DNA of 64,000 bases from Laceyella sacchari (GCF_004343255.1 NZ_SMDD01000005.1:1-64000), one strand, 5' to 3'; shown: positions 38,031 through 47,494, counted from the first letter of the stretch. Made by a program: numbers and translations. The notes: generated by a model not told the origin, from the sequence alone.

Positions 38031-38641
38031 TTTCGGTGCGGATTGTGATACCTTTAGAAAAACGATGTTAGCCCTCTATGATAAATTCTGAGTTTTGGGT
38101 GTTTTATCTTTTTCTTTTTTTGGAAATAAAGGAAAATAGGAGTGCAAAACTGTGGGTCAAACCACACGCATGTTGGTGATGCCATTGTGTGAAGCGTGAT
38201 GGCGCGGGAGTCCGATGGAAAAGTTAGGTAAAAATCCGTCATTTTGCCGAAAGTTGTCCCACGCATACTTGCCAACTATCATACAGAAGTGGTAGAAAAA
38301 AATGGGGATGTGTGGAAGACGTCTGGATCAGCAGTTTGTCACTTTTCCAAACTTGATTGGTTCCATGCGGTTGGGCGGGAGCGTCACTGTCCCTGACACG
38401 CTGCGTGCGATGCATAATCGCGATTGGAACCGAAAGGGTCGCTTCCGCGGGCTGGTGAAGGGCAGCTTTCTCAACGGCCCACGCATCATGATCCTGCAAC
38501 AAGTGTGGAACAGGTGGCCAGAGCGAAGGAACATTCGAAAAATGCAGTTCATCGCCGTGCGGAACCATTTACTCTAGCATTCGCTCCATATGGTGTCACC
38601 ACTACCTGACTCTTCAGATGATGGTTGATGGAGTGAATGAA
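38031..38641 (+). other. Intergenic stretch with doubtful frames
   Basis: Two overlapping opposite frames of about 90-110 codons occur here (plus 38302-38577, minus 38239-38568). Neither has an SD or family resemblance. At most one could be a gene, and I call neither. Confidence 0.5.
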
Positions 38642-39166
38642 ATGTTGCAAGTGAGACGGCTATACAGTTGGGCGATGGTGTTAATATATGCCTGCCTATT
38701 TGCTTGGACCGTCAATCACTACGGAATTGCGCTCTCCGTGGTGAGCGGAACGTCCATGCAGCCGACTTTGCACGATGGGGATCATTTGTTGATCAACAAA
38801 TTCCAATTTTTATTGGAAAAGCCGACGGTTGGTGACGTCATCACCTTCCGTGATCCGTCCGACCCAGATCGGTATCTGGTGAAACGAGTGATTGGGGAGC
38901 CGGGAGACATCATTGAGATACGCGACGGCCTTTTGTACCGCAACGGGAAACGGGTGCAAGAACCGTATATCGATAGCATGATCGAAGATGGGGATTTTGG
39001 CCCGGTCAAGGTAAAGCAAGAAACCGTATTTGTCATGGGGGACAACCGTCACCGCTATGCGTCTAGAGACAGCCGGTACAGCGGCGTGGGGATGGTTCCC
39101 TATGCCTTGATTGATGGAAAAGTGGAATTGATTTTGTGGCGCCCTTCATTGGCTGTATCGCTGTAA
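38642..39166 (+). CDS. Signal peptidase I
   Basis: This membrane serine protease (174 aa) cleaves signal peptides of exported proteins. One N-terminal helix (residues about 7-27) anchors it. The catalytic Ser is in SGTSMQPTL and the Lys in RYLVKRVIGEPGD; the box FVMGDNRHRYASRDSR is complete. ATG 38642 follows GGAG by eight bases. Bacilli usually carry several SipS-like copies; which one this is cannot be told. Confidence 0.94.
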   Translation: MLQVRRLYSWAMVLIYACLFAWTVNHYGIALSVVSGTSMQPTLHDGDHLLINKFQFLLEKPTVGDVITFRDPSDPDRYLVKRVIGEPGDIIEIRDGLLYRNGKRVQEPYIDSMIEDGDFGPVKVKQETVFVMGDNRHRYASRDSRYSGVGMVPYALIDGKVELILWRPSLAVSL

Positions 39167-39385
39167 TCCCAAGCTGAAGGGAATAATTTAAAATAGGTAT
39201 AAAAGTCAAAAATTGTTCACAAAAATCAAATTGCGTTCCAAATGAAATGACGCATAATAGGTAAGTGTTGTTATGCTTTTCCTAACGAATCCCTAACAAG
39301 ATCGTCCTGGAGCCCAATCGGACGTTAATGTGGACGGCTCAATAAACATACAAAGTGTATCAAAATTTCTAGGAGGCATTTAGCA

Positions 39386-40165
39386 ATGGATCTGTTAACG
39401 AAAACACGCCGCATCTCGAAAATTCTTCAAAGAAACGTAGGGCATCACTTGGTAGATTTTGATGAAGTCGCTCAAGCCTTGTGTGACATCATCGGCGCAA
39501 ACACCTTCATCGTCAGCCCGGAAGGGAAAATGCTGGGTTTGGCCATCAACCATGAGGTAGAAAGCGAACGGATTACGCAATACATCAAAACCCGCGAATT
39601 CCCAACCGATTATGCTAGACTGCTGATGGAAGTAGACAAAACGATGCCGAACGTGGGTGTCGATAGCCCTTACACCGCTTACCCAACGGAAATGAGCGAC
39701 TTTTTCCGCCAAGGGTACACCACTTTGGTACCCATTATCGGTGGCGGGGATCACTTGGGCACATTGGTGCTGTCCCGCCTGAACACGGAGTTTGGCGAAG
39801 ATGATCTCATTCTGGGTGAATACGGCGCGACGGTCGTCGGGATGGAAATCCTGCGCGAACGTGCCGGGAAAGTGGAAGAGGAAGCACGCAGCCGTGCGGT
39901 GGTGCAATTGGCTATCAACTCCCTTTCCTTCAGTGAGTTGGAAGCAGCTGAGCACATCTTCAATGAATTGGATGGTCTGGAAGGGCTTCTGGTTGCGAGC
40001 AAAATCGCCGATCGCGTGGGTATTACCCGTTCGGTGATCGTAAACGCTCTGCGTAAATTGGAATCGGCTGGTGTCGTGGAATCCCGCTCTTTGGGGATGA
40101 AAGGTACCTATATCAAAATTCTTAACCCCAAATTGCTCCCGGCGCTGGAAAAAGCCCGTCACTAA
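39386..40165 (+). CDS. codY: GTP- and branched-chain amino acid-sensing repressor CodY
   Basis: CodY (259 aa) has an N-terminal GAF domain (residues about 1-155) that binds isoleucine/valine, and a C-terminal winged helix-turn-helix with [20 protein letters not shown]. The family start [15 protein letters not shown] is intact. ATG 39386 follows AGGAGGC. Here it stands alone with its own leader and terminator, not after xerC-hslV-hslU as in B. subtilis. A promoter TTGCGT-N16-CATAAT is possible about 39231-39258. Confidence 0.97.
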   Translation: MDLLTKTRRISKILQRNVGHHLVDFDEVAQALCDIIGANTFIVSPEGKMLGLAINHEVESERITQYIKTREFPTDYARLLMEVDKTMPNVGVDSPYTAYPTEMSDFFRQGYTTLVPIIGGGDHLGTLVLSRLNTEFGEDDLILGEYGATVVGMEILRERAGKVEEEARSRAVVQLAINSLSFSELEAAEHIFNELDGLEGLLVASKIADRVGITRSVIVNALRKLESAGVVESRSLGMKGTYIKILNPKLLPALEKARH

Positions 40166-40169
40166 AAGA

Positions 40170-40208
40170 AAGGCCCGAGCTCAATATAGAGCTTTGGGCC
40201 TTCTTTTT
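40170..40208 (+). terminator. Terminator after codY
   Basis: AAGGCCCGAGCTC (40170-40182) pairs with GAGCTTTGGGCCTT (40189-40202), followed by T-rich sequence. Confidence 0.92.
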
Positions 40209-40266
40209 TGAATGAAAATTCAGGAATGTTGCGGTATAATGTGAGTAATTGCAGGGAAAGGGAAAG

Positions 40267-40298
40267 CGTCTTCAGGCCGTTTATATGGTCTGAAGACG
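40267..40298 (+). promoter_or_regulatory. 12-bp inverted repeat downstream of a possible promoter
   Basis: CGTCTTCAGGCC (40267-40278) pairs with GGTCTGAAGACG (40287-40298), one wobble pair, 8-base loop. It lies 27 bases after TATAAT (40235-40240), which lacks a clear -35. It could be an operator or leader stem for the exporter gene 400 bases on. Apart from this, the 40211-40686 stretch shows no supported gene. Confidence 0.4.
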
Positions 40299-40686
40299 AG
40301 GGGGAATCAAGCGACGGAATGAACCAAAAGAGATAGGGCGGATGGGGATCGCGATGTTGTGGATCGCGCTGTCCGTTGTGCTCGCATGTAAAAGCATTGG
40401 CGGTCCAGCCGGTCACAAAAGTCATTATTGGTGATGTTTTTTGCATCGCTTACGAAGATGGATGGACAAGCACATTTCATGCGGCGGAAGATATTCATAC
40501 GTCTTTTTACACTAAAAAGAAGCGAAGGCATTGTTTGTCGATTTGTCACAAAATGGTCAATGACCTTGCGCGACACGGACAAGTTCATGCAGAGGAGTAG
40601 GCATTCCCGCCATTGTTCACATGCACGACCATTCCTTTGTTATAATGAGTACCGTGTCCATGTTCATTGTGCGGGAGTTGAATCAG

Positions 40687-42495
40687 ATGGAGAGTATGCG
40701 GCGCTATCTCCGGTTTGTCAAGCCATACTGGAAAGAGATTGCGCTTACCATGGTGATCGGGATGATCAAGTTCGGCATCCCGTTGTTGATGCCGTTGCTT
40801 TTGAAATATGTGGTGGATGATCTGCTGCTTTCTCATTTGTCCGATCAAGACAAGTTGGAAAAACTCGCCTGGGTCATCGCCGGGGCCTTCTTTTTGTTTA
40901 CCGTTGTGCGTGTGCCGGTGGAATATTATCGGCAATATTTTGCCCAGTGGACGGCGAGCAGGGTGTTGTACGACATCCGCAATCAACTGTTTGACCATAT
41001 TCAAAAACTTTCATTGCGGTATTACCAAAACCAAAAAGTGGGCCAAATTATATCACGCGTGATCAATGATGTGGAGCAGACCAAAGAGTTTGTGATCACG
41101 GGAATGATGAATATCTGGCTCGATTCGGCGACCCTTTTGATCGCGATCGGGATGATGCTGTACATGGATCCCTTGATGACACTGATCTCCCTCGTCATTT
41201 TTCCGTTTTATGGGGTAGCCGTAAAGTATTTTTTCCAGAATTTGCGCCGGTTTACAAAAGAGCGTTCCCAAGCGCTGGCGGACTTGCAAGGCCATTTGCA
41301 TGAGCGGCTCCAAGGCGTTTCTGTGATTCGAGCTTTTCATTTGGAAGAATACGAACAGGGGCAGTTTGAAAAAAGGAACAGGCATTTTCTCGACAAGGCG
41401 ATGACGCATACGAAATGGGTGGCCAAAACGTTTGCTTCCATCAACACCTTGACGGATTTGGCACCGATTGTCGTGATCGCGCTGTCCGCTTATTTTGTGG
41501 TTCAAGGAACGATGACGATTGGTGAAATGACCGCTTTTTATGGATATATGGGGCTGATTTATAATCCGATTCGGCGCCTAGTCAATTCATCAACCACATT
41601 GACACAAGCTTTCGCCTCGATGGACCGTGTATTTGAATTCATGGATGAACCATATGAAATCACGGATCAACCGGGAGCAAAACCGATCTCCAGGGTGAAG
41701 GGGAGAATTGAGTTTCGCGGGGTGCGGTTTCGATATCACAAAGAGCAGGATTGGATCTTGGATGGGATCGATTTGACGATCGAACCAGGACAGACAGTGG
41801 CGCTTGTCGGGCCAAGTGGGGGTGGAAAATCCTCCCTCATCTCGCTCATTCCTCGGTTTTATGATACCGCTGAGGGCGAGATTCTAATTGACGGCCACAA
41901 TATTCGCGATGTCACTTTAAAAAGTTTGCGGGGGCAAATAGGGTTGGTGTTGCAGGAGAACATATTGTTTAGTGGTTCCGTCGCTGAAAACATCCGCATG
42001 GGCAACATCAACGCCACGGAGGAGGAAATTCGGGCCGCCGCCCGCGCCGCCAATGCCCATGAATTTATAGAAGGGTTGCCGGAAGGGTACCAGACAGAGA
42101 TTGGCGAACGAGGTGTGAAGTTGTCTGGGGGGCAAAAACAGCGGATCGCCTTGGCAAGGGTCTTTTTAAAAAATCCTGCCATACTGATTCTAGACGAAGC
42201 GACATCGGCTCTTGATTTACAATCTGAACACCTTGTGCAGGAGTCGCTCGATCGACTGGTGAAAGACCGAACAACCATCATTGTGGCTCATCGCCTCTCA
42301 ACCATTACCCACGCCGACCAAATTCTGGTTGTCGATCAAGGGCGTGTGGTTGAACGAGGGACGCATGAAGAACTACTGAGAGAAAACGGCCTCTATGCCC
42401 AGCTGTTCAATGTACAGCATTTGGGAAACAAACCGGAGGAGAATGGCAATGCAGAACAGGACGTAAGCGGTTTGATGGAGGGAAAACATGCGTAA
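40687..42495 (+). CDS. ABC exporter, fused permease and ATPase (MsbA/BmrA type)
   Basis: This 602-aa half-transporter acts as a dimer. Six membrane helices (residues about 15-310) precede the ATPase, with Walker A GPSGGGKSS, signature KLSGGQKQRIA, Walker B AILILDEATSALD and switch His in VAHRLSTI. A TATAAT at 40641 is a possible -10. ATG 40687 follows CGGGAG by ten bases. The substrate (lipid, drug or peptide) is not shown. The gene overlaps the RsbT-like gene by eight bases, so the two are made together. Confidence 0.93.
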   Translation: MESMRRYLRFVKPYWKEIALTMVIGMIKFGIPLLMPLLLKYVVDDLLLSHLSDQDKLEKLAWVIAGAFFLFTVVRVPVEYYRQYFAQWTASRVLYDIRNQLFDHIQKLSLRYYQNQKVGQIISRVINDVEQTKEFVITGMMNIWLDSATLLIAIGMMLYMDPLMTLISLVIFPFYGVAVKYFFQNLRRFTKERSQALADLQGHLHERLQGVSVIRAFHLEEYEQGQFEKRNRHFLDKAMTHTKWVAKTFASINTLTDLAPIVVIALSAYFVVQGTMTIGEMTAFYGYMGLIYNPIRRLVNSSTTLTQAFASMDRVFEFMDEPYEITDQPGAKPISRVKGRIEFRGVRFRYHKEQDWILDGIDLTIEPGQTVALVGPSGGGKSSLISLIPRFYDTAEGEILIDGHNIRDVTLKSLRGQIGLVLQENILFSGSVAENIRMGNINATEEEIRAAARAANAHEFIEGLPEGYQTEIGERGVKLSGGQKQRIALARVFLKNPAILILDEATSALDLQSEHLVQESLDRLVKDRTTIIVAHRLSTITHADQILVVDQGRVVERGTHEELLRENGLYAQLFNVQHLGNKPEENGNAEQDVSGLMEGKHA

Positions 42496-42889
42496 AACAT
42501 TCCAGATCAATTATGAGTGGGATATTGTGCACATTCGTAGCGAAGTACGAGAAATGGCACGTGAAATGGGTTTTGATGAATTGGATCAAGCGCGCATCGT
42601 CCAATCGGTTTCGGAGCTGGCGCGCAATGTGATTCAATATGCCGACCATGGTAATATTTGGGTTGAGGCTGTAGAAGAGGAAGAGCGACGGGGAATCAAG
42701 GTGCAGGTGCAGGACGCGGGGCCCGGCATCGCCAACTTCGATGAAATCACCAAAGGGAAGAAGCAAACCTTCGGTGAGACATCGGGGTTGCAACATGTGG
42801 GCATGCTGATGGATGAAATGAAGCAGATTCCCGTAGATTCAGGCACTTGTGTGGAAGTGATCAAATGGCTGAATACATGTAAGCATTAA
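42488..42889 (+). CDS. RsbT-like serine-protein kinase/anti-sigma regulator
   Basis: The 133-aa protein has the GHKL ATPase fold of RsbT: YEWDIVHIRSEVREMAREMG, DQARIVQSVSELARNVIQYA (N box) and QDAGPGI (G1 box). The usual glycine-rich G2 loop GLGAGL of RsbT is reduced to SGLQHVGM, so nucleotide binding may differ. No RsbR, RsbS or sigma factor is adjacent. Instead it is translationally coupled to an ABC exporter. ATG 42488 has the SD GGAGGG. Confidence 0.85.
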   Translation: MRKTFQINYEWDIVHIRSEVREMAREMGFDELDQARIVQSVSELARNVIQYADHGNIWVEAVEEEERRGIKVQVQDAGPGIANFDEITKGKKQTFGETSGLQHVGMLMDEMKQIPVDSGTCVEVIKWLNTCKH

Positions 42890-42911
42890 AATGAAAAATA
42901 GATGTATCCAG

Positions 42912-42942
42912 GCTGCTTTCTTTGATGGAGAGCAGCTTTTTT
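42912..42942 (+). terminator. Terminator after the RsbT-like gene
   Basis: GCTGCTTTC (42912-42920) pairs with GAGAGCAGC (42928-42936), followed by six T. Confidence 0.9.
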
Positions 42943-43240
42943 CACCAAATGGACTGGCTTAACTTGGATGGATATGAAAAAAATGGGTCGAAATCGGCAG
43001 TGAAGGGCGGGTTTCTCTCCCGTTTGACGGCTTCTCAAAAATTGTTCACATATATGTCAACTTTCTACCGGGAGCTTCGATTAGACTATTGAATAAGGAA
43101 GTTTGTGAAGAGAATCGCAAGAAGAAGGCAATAATACTGGTAAATATTGATTTGTTGCCTTCAACGCGTTGTTACCCACGCTTGCATCCCACTTTGCGAT
43201 CAACTAAAATGATGATGGTATTAAGCATGGCTATTGACAT

Positions 43241-43314
43241 TTCTCAAACCCAATAATTGAGAAATGGAATGTAATATCATAGGGTCGATAAGCCTATGGG
43301 GTTACATTTTTTTG
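43241..43314 (+). terminator. Stand-alone terminator with an adjoining inverted repeat upstream of ctaB
   Basis: A stem of 7 plus 6 bp around a 3x3 internal loop (43269-43284 with 43294-43309) ends in seven T. Directly before it, TTTCTCAA (43241-43248) and TTGAGAAA (43258-43265) form another perfect hairpin. No coding gene lies between the previous terminator (42942) and this one, so it ends either a small RNA or a ctaB leader (attenuator). It is 120 bases before ctaB. Confidence 0.6.
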
Positions 43315-43433
43315 TGTGTTAAAGCCAATTATATTCTGCACGAACAACATGGAGTGGTGCGCTTAAACCATTTTTGTCCGTGTGAAAACGTTTAACTTGG
43401 CTTCGAGGTTTCTTGGTGGGAAAGGAGGTCTGT

Positions 43434-44393
43434 ATGGTGGAACGATCTGTGCCTCAGCAATCAGCTGCTGAACCGATCCTCGAATCGATCGAAGCGGCTT
43501 CAAGGGCAACTTGGCGCGACTTTGTGGAAGTGACCAAACCGGGCATCAATAAAAGCAATTTGTTTGCTACTTTTGCCGGTTATTTGCTAGCGGCGAGGTT
43601 TGCATTGTTCGACTGGAGCACGCTGGTGTTCACTCTCTTGGGCACGGCATTGGTCATAGCGGGCGGATGCGCGATCAATAACTATTACGACCGTGACATC
43701 GACCCATTAATGGAGCGTACCAAGTCTAGGCCCGTACCGGATGGAAGGCTAAAACCGAAGACGGTCCTGTGGTATGGAACCCTATTAACTGTGTTAGGGA
43801 CGCTCGCGCTCGCCTTTGGAGTGAATCTCTTAAGCGCTGCCTTGGCATTGGTCGGGTTTGGGGTTTATGTATTCATCTACACCATGTGGTTGAAGCGCAC
43901 AAGCACATGGAATACAGTCATTGGTGGTGTGTGCGGCTCCGTCCCTCCGATGCTAGGTTGGGTCGCAGTGACCAATTCGCTTGATTTGAATGCCTGGGCG
44001 CTCTTTTTGATTCTGTTTATGTGGCAGCCTCCGCACTTTTATGCGCTGGCGATACTAAAAGAAGATGACTATCGCCGAGCGGGCATTCCGATGCTTCCTG
44101 TTGTTAAAGGGTTGAAGGAGACCAAGAAACAGACGCTGATCTTTACGCTATTATTGATCCCATCATCCGTATTGCTCTTTGTGACCGGTGCCGGCAGTTG
44201 GTTCTATCTGATCTGTTCCCTGGTGCTGGGTGGTGTGTATGTCGCTTTGGCTGTCAAGGGGTTTTATACAGATGATCAAGTAAAATGGTCAAAGCAGATG
44301 TTTTTCTACTCCTTGATTTATTTAACAACGATTCTGTTGGTCATGATGTTGGATGTGGTCATTACAGAAGGCATCGCAATGCTGACAAAATAG
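43434..44393 (+). CDS. ctaB: Protoheme IX farnesyltransferase (heme O synthase) CtaB
   Basis: This UbiA-type prenyltransferase (319 aa) adds farnesyl to heme B, making heme O for the oxidase. The Asp-rich sites are NNYYDRDIDPLMERTKSRP and, later, KEDDYRRAGIPMLP; about eight helices are seen. ATG 43434 lies five bases, and GTG 43437 eight bases, after AAAGGAGG. It opens the cta cluster; ctaA is not in the window. Confidence 0.95.
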   Translation: MVERSVPQQSAAEPILESIEAASRATWRDFVEVTKPGINKSNLFATFAGYLLAARFALFDWSTLVFTLLGTALVIAGGCAINNYYDRDIDPLMERTKSRPVPDGRLKPKTVLWYGTLLTVLGTLALAFGVNLLSAALALVGFGVYVFIYTMWLKRTSTWNTVIGGVCGSVPPMLGWVAVTNSLDLNAWALFLILFMWQPPHFYALAILKEDDYRRAGIPMLPVVKGLKETKKQTLIFTLLLIPSSVLLFVTGAGSWFYLICSLVLGGVYVALAVKGFYTDDQVKWSKQMFFYSLIYLTTILLVMMLDVVITEGIAMLTK

Positions 44394-44503
44394 AAACAGT
44401 GCTTATAAATAGCTTGATATAGATCTTTTGCACTGTGAATTCAGTGATCCGTCCCGCTGGTTACATTGGGGCGGGTCAAGTTAACAGAAAGTGAGGTTTG
44501 ATC

Positions 44504-45505
44504 GTGGTGAGTCGACAAGGAATGTGGCGAGTATTGACAGTGCTGTTGCTCGCGACTTTGGTCCTCTCTGGATGCCAAGGCCATGACAGTTTAAACGTTT
44601 TGGACCCATCCGGTTCTGCGGGACAAAAGCAACTTGACCTCATCAAGTGGAGTTTCTTCCTCATGTGTGGGGTTTTTGCAGTGGTAATTACGATCTTTAT
44701 TTATGTTCTTATCCGCTTCAGAAAACGCAAAGGCATAGATGTGATGCCGGAACAGACTCATGGTAGCAACACCCTTGAGATCATTTGGACTGTCATACCG
44801 ATCATCTTGTTGGCGGTGTTGGCGGTACCAACGGTGACATACACCTTTGATTTGGCGGATATGCCTCGCGAAGATGATTCCATCAAGGTAAAAGTGACTG
44901 GCTATCAATATTGGTGGGAGTTCCAATATGAAGGAATGAACATCAAAACCGCTCAGGAATTACATATTCCTGTGGGCAAAAAAGTTCATTTGGAAATTCA
45001 CGGTAAAGATGTATTGCACTCTTTCTGGGTGCCTGCACTTGGCGGTAAAATGGACGTAATTCCCGGTCGTGTTAACACGATGTGGCTGGACGCGAAAAAA
45101 CCGGGAGTATACCAAGGGAAATGTGCGGAGTTGTGTGGTGCAGGACATGCTCTGATGGATTTTAAAGTCATCGCCCAAGATCAGGCTGACTTCGACAAAT
45201 GGGTAGCGCAAATGCAAAAGCCTGCCGTAGCGCAAACGACATCCCAAAAAGAAGGCGAAAAAATCTTCATGCAAAACTGTTTGGGTTGCCACGCTGGCAC
45301 GAACCCACGCATCATCGGCCCGGACTTGAACAAGTTTGGTACACGCACGACCATTGCTGGTATTTTGCCGCATGATGAGCAGAACTTGAAAAAATGGCTC
45401 AAAGATCCAACAAGTGTCAAACCTGGCACACTCATGCCGAAAATTGACTACTTGGAGCCGAAAGAAATGGACGCGTTGGTTGATTACCTGATGAACCGTA
45501 AGTAA
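44504..45505 (+). CDS. ctaC: Cytochrome c oxidase subunit II with fused cytochrome c, CtaC
   Basis: This 333-aa lipoprotein subunit accepts electrons from or as cytochrome c. It has a signal with lipobox LSGC, two helices, the aromatic electron-entry motif QYWWEFQYEG and the CuA site CAELCGAGHALM. A C-terminal cytochrome c domain has the heme motif CLGCH (about residue 264) and a distal Met in TLMPK. The fusion marks a caa3-type oxidase. GTG 44504 fits the SD AGTGAGG. Confidence 0.96.
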   Translation: MVSRQGMWRVLTVLLLATLVLSGCQGHDSLNVLDPSGSAGQKQLDLIKWSFFLMCGVFAVVITIFIYVLIRFRKRKGIDVMPEQTHGSNTLEIIWTVIPIILLAVLAVPTVTYTFDLADMPREDDSIKVKVTGYQYWWEFQYEGMNIKTAQELHIPVGKKVHLEIHGKDVLHSFWVPALGGKMDVIPGRVNTMWLDAKKPGVYQGKCAELCGAGHALMDFKVIAQDQADFDKWVAQMQKPAVAQTTSQKEGEKIFMQNCLGCHAGTNPRIIGPDLNKFGTRTTIAGILPHDEQNLKKWLKDPTSVKPGTLMPKIDYLEPKEMDALVDYLMNRK

Positions 45506-45520
45506 TTTTTTTCCTTACGG
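45496..45520 (+). other. Hairpin across the ctaC stop codon
   Basis: CCGTAAG (45496-45502) and CTTACGG (45514-45520) form a 7-bp stem whose T-rich loop contains the stop codon. No T run follows, so it is more likely an mRNA processing or stability element than a terminator. Confidence 0.5.
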
Positions 45521-45574
45521 CCCTGACTGACAACAAATTATTTTGAACATCTCGTTTAAGAAGGAGGGAACACC

Positions 45575-47494
45575 ATGGGGACGCTTATCGTGCTAATCGT
45601 CTTTGCTTTGTTCATCACGGCGATTTTAACGGGTGGCTATAACAAGGAGGCCATCGAAAAATTCAAGAAGAGCAAAGCATGGGATTGGCTCACCACGGTG
45701 GACCATAAAAAGATTGGGATAATGTATTTCATCTCGGGTTTCTTCTTCTTCCTCATCGGTGGTATCGAAGCAATCTTCATGCGGATGCAGTTGATTGTTC
45801 CGCATAACGACCTGTTTGTGGGGGATACCTTTAACCAGCTGTTGACCATGCACGGCACGACAATGATCTTCTTGGCAGCGATGCCGTTGCTTTTCGGTCT
45901 GATGAACGCCGTGATTCCGTTGCAAATCGGGGCGCGCGACGTTGCGTTTCCGTTTTTGAACGCGCTTGGTTTCTGGCTGTTTACAGCAGGGGGACTTCTT
46001 CTCAACCTGAGCTGGATCTTTGGCGGAGCGCCTGATGCCGGGTGGACGTCTTATACCACGCTCGCATTGAATGATTATAGCCCAGGACCTGGGATAGACT
46101 ATTATGTGTTGGGCTTGCAGATTTCCGGTATCGGTACGTTGATCGGTGGTTTGAACTTCATTGTCACCGTCATCAACATGCGTGCACCGGGTATGACTTT
46201 CTTGAGAATGCCGATGTTTACATGGACTTCGTTTATTGCTTCAGCACTGATCCTGTTCGCCTTCCCGGCGCTGACGGTGGGTCTGTTGCTGTTGATGTTC
46301 GACCGGCTGTTCGGAGCCAACTTCTTTGACCACGCCATGGGCGGTAGCTCCGTGATCTGGGAGCACTTGTTCTGGATCTTCGGTCACCCGGAAGTATATA
46401 TCGTGATTTTGCCGGCTTTCGGTATCATGTCGGAAGTCATCAGCACGTTCTCCAAAAAGCGTTTGTTCGGTTACACCTCCATGGTTTTCGCGACCGTGGT
46501 AATCGGCTTCTTGGGCTTCATGGTTTGGGTACACCATATGTTCACTGTGGGCTTGGGTCCATGGTCCAACTCGGTGTTCGCGGTAGCGACGATGACCATC
46601 GCCGTGCCAACCGGGATCAAGGTGTTCAACTGGCTGTTTACCATGTGGGGCGGTCAAATCCGGTTTAAGACAGCTATGCTGTTTGCCGTAGGGTTTATCC
46701 CCACCTTCGTGATGGGTGGGATGACAGGGGTCATGCTGGCGTTGCCACCTGCTGACTTCCAGTATCAAGACAGTTACTTCGTTGTTGCGCACTTCCACTA
46801 CGTGCTCGTAGGTGGTACGGTCATGGGTATCTTCGCAGGTGCCTACTACTGGTGGCCGAAAATGTTCGGTAAGATGTTGAATGAAACGTTGGGTAAAATC
46901 CATTTCTGGACGTTCCTGATCGGCTTCCATCTCACCTTCTTCCCGCAACACTTCTTGGGATTGTTCGGGATGCCGCGTCGGGTGTTCACTTACCAACCAA
47001 ATGTAGGTCTGGAACAGTTGAACCTGCTTAGCACCATCGGGACGATCGGTATGGTAATTGGTACGTTGGCGTTCGTTTTCAACATTGTGATCACCTTCAA
47101 GAAAGGTGCGAAAGCTCCGGCCGATCCATGGGACGGACGTACGTTGGAATGGTCGATCTCTTCACCAGCTCCAGAGTACAACTTCGCACAATTGCCATTG
47201 GTTCGTGGTTATGACGCATGGTTTATGGAGAAGCAAGCGGGCAATAAAGAAATGCCGGCGGCTGAACCACTCGGTTCGATTCATATGCCATCTCCATCTT
47301 TCATTCCGCTATTGATGTCGATCGGATTCTTTGTGGCTGGGTTTGGTTTCGTGGCCCGCGGCGACTATTCGATGGGGATTCTGGGCTTGATCATTGTGTT
47401 CATCGCTATGTTTATGCGCTCGTTTGATCAAGATCACGGCTATCATATCGAACCGCATGAAATCGAAGAAGCGAATAAGGGGGTTAAGGCATAA
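45575..47494 (+). CDS. ctaD: Cytochrome c oxidase subunit I CtaD
   Basis: This is the catalytic heme-copper subunit (639 aa). TVDHKKIGIMYF opens the core; LTMHGTTMIF holds a low-spin heme ligand. WEHLFWIFGHPEVYIVILPAFG carries the CuB His-Tyr pair, WVHHMFTVG further CuB His residues, and VVAHFHYVLVGG the heme a3 region. The C-terminal extension adds more helices, as in Bacillus caa3. ATG 45575 follows AAGGAGGG. Confidence 0.97.
   Translation: MGTLIVLIVFALFITAILTGGYNKEAIEKFKKSKAWDWLTTVDHKKIGIMYFISGFFFFLIGGIEAIFMRMQLIVPHNDLFVGDTFNQLLTMHGTTMIFLAAMPLLFGLMNAVIPLQIGARDVAFPFLNALGFWLFTAGGLLLNLSWIFGGAPDAGWTSYTTLALNDYSPGPGIDYYVLGLQISGIGTLIGGLNFIVTVINMRAPGMTFLRMPMFTWTSFIASALILFAFPALTVGLLLLMFDRLFGANFFDHAMGGSSVIWEHLFWIFGHPEVYIVILPAFGIMSEVISTFSKKRLFGYTSMVFATVVIGFLGFMVWVHHMFTVGLGPWSNSVFAVATMTIAVPTGIKVFNWLFTMWGGQIRFKTAMLFAVGFIPTFVMGGMTGVMLALPPADFQYQDSYFVVAHFHYVLVGGTVMGIFAGAYYWWPKMFGKMLNETLGKIHFWTFLIGFHLTFFPQHFLGLFGMPRRVFTYQPNVGLEQLNLLSTIGTIGMVIGTLAFVFNIVITFKKGAKAPADPWDGRTLEWSISSPAPEYNFAQLPLVRGYDAWFMEKQAGNKEMPAAEPLGSIHMPSPSFIPLLMSIGFFVAGFGFVARGDYSMGILGLIIVFIAMFMRSFDQDHGYHIEPHEIEEANKGVKA

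Noticed and set aside
38239-38577. Two overlapping opposite frames of 91 and 109 codons
   Set aside because: Neither has an SD or recognisable motifs; kept only as a doubtful stretch.
40621-40686. Exporter start at 40621
   Set aside because: No SD there, and the extension contains the likely TATAAT promoter element at 40641.
46241-46996. 251-codon minus-strand frame opposite ctaD
   Set aside because: Very His/Glu/Gln-rich shadow of a conserved membrane protein gene.
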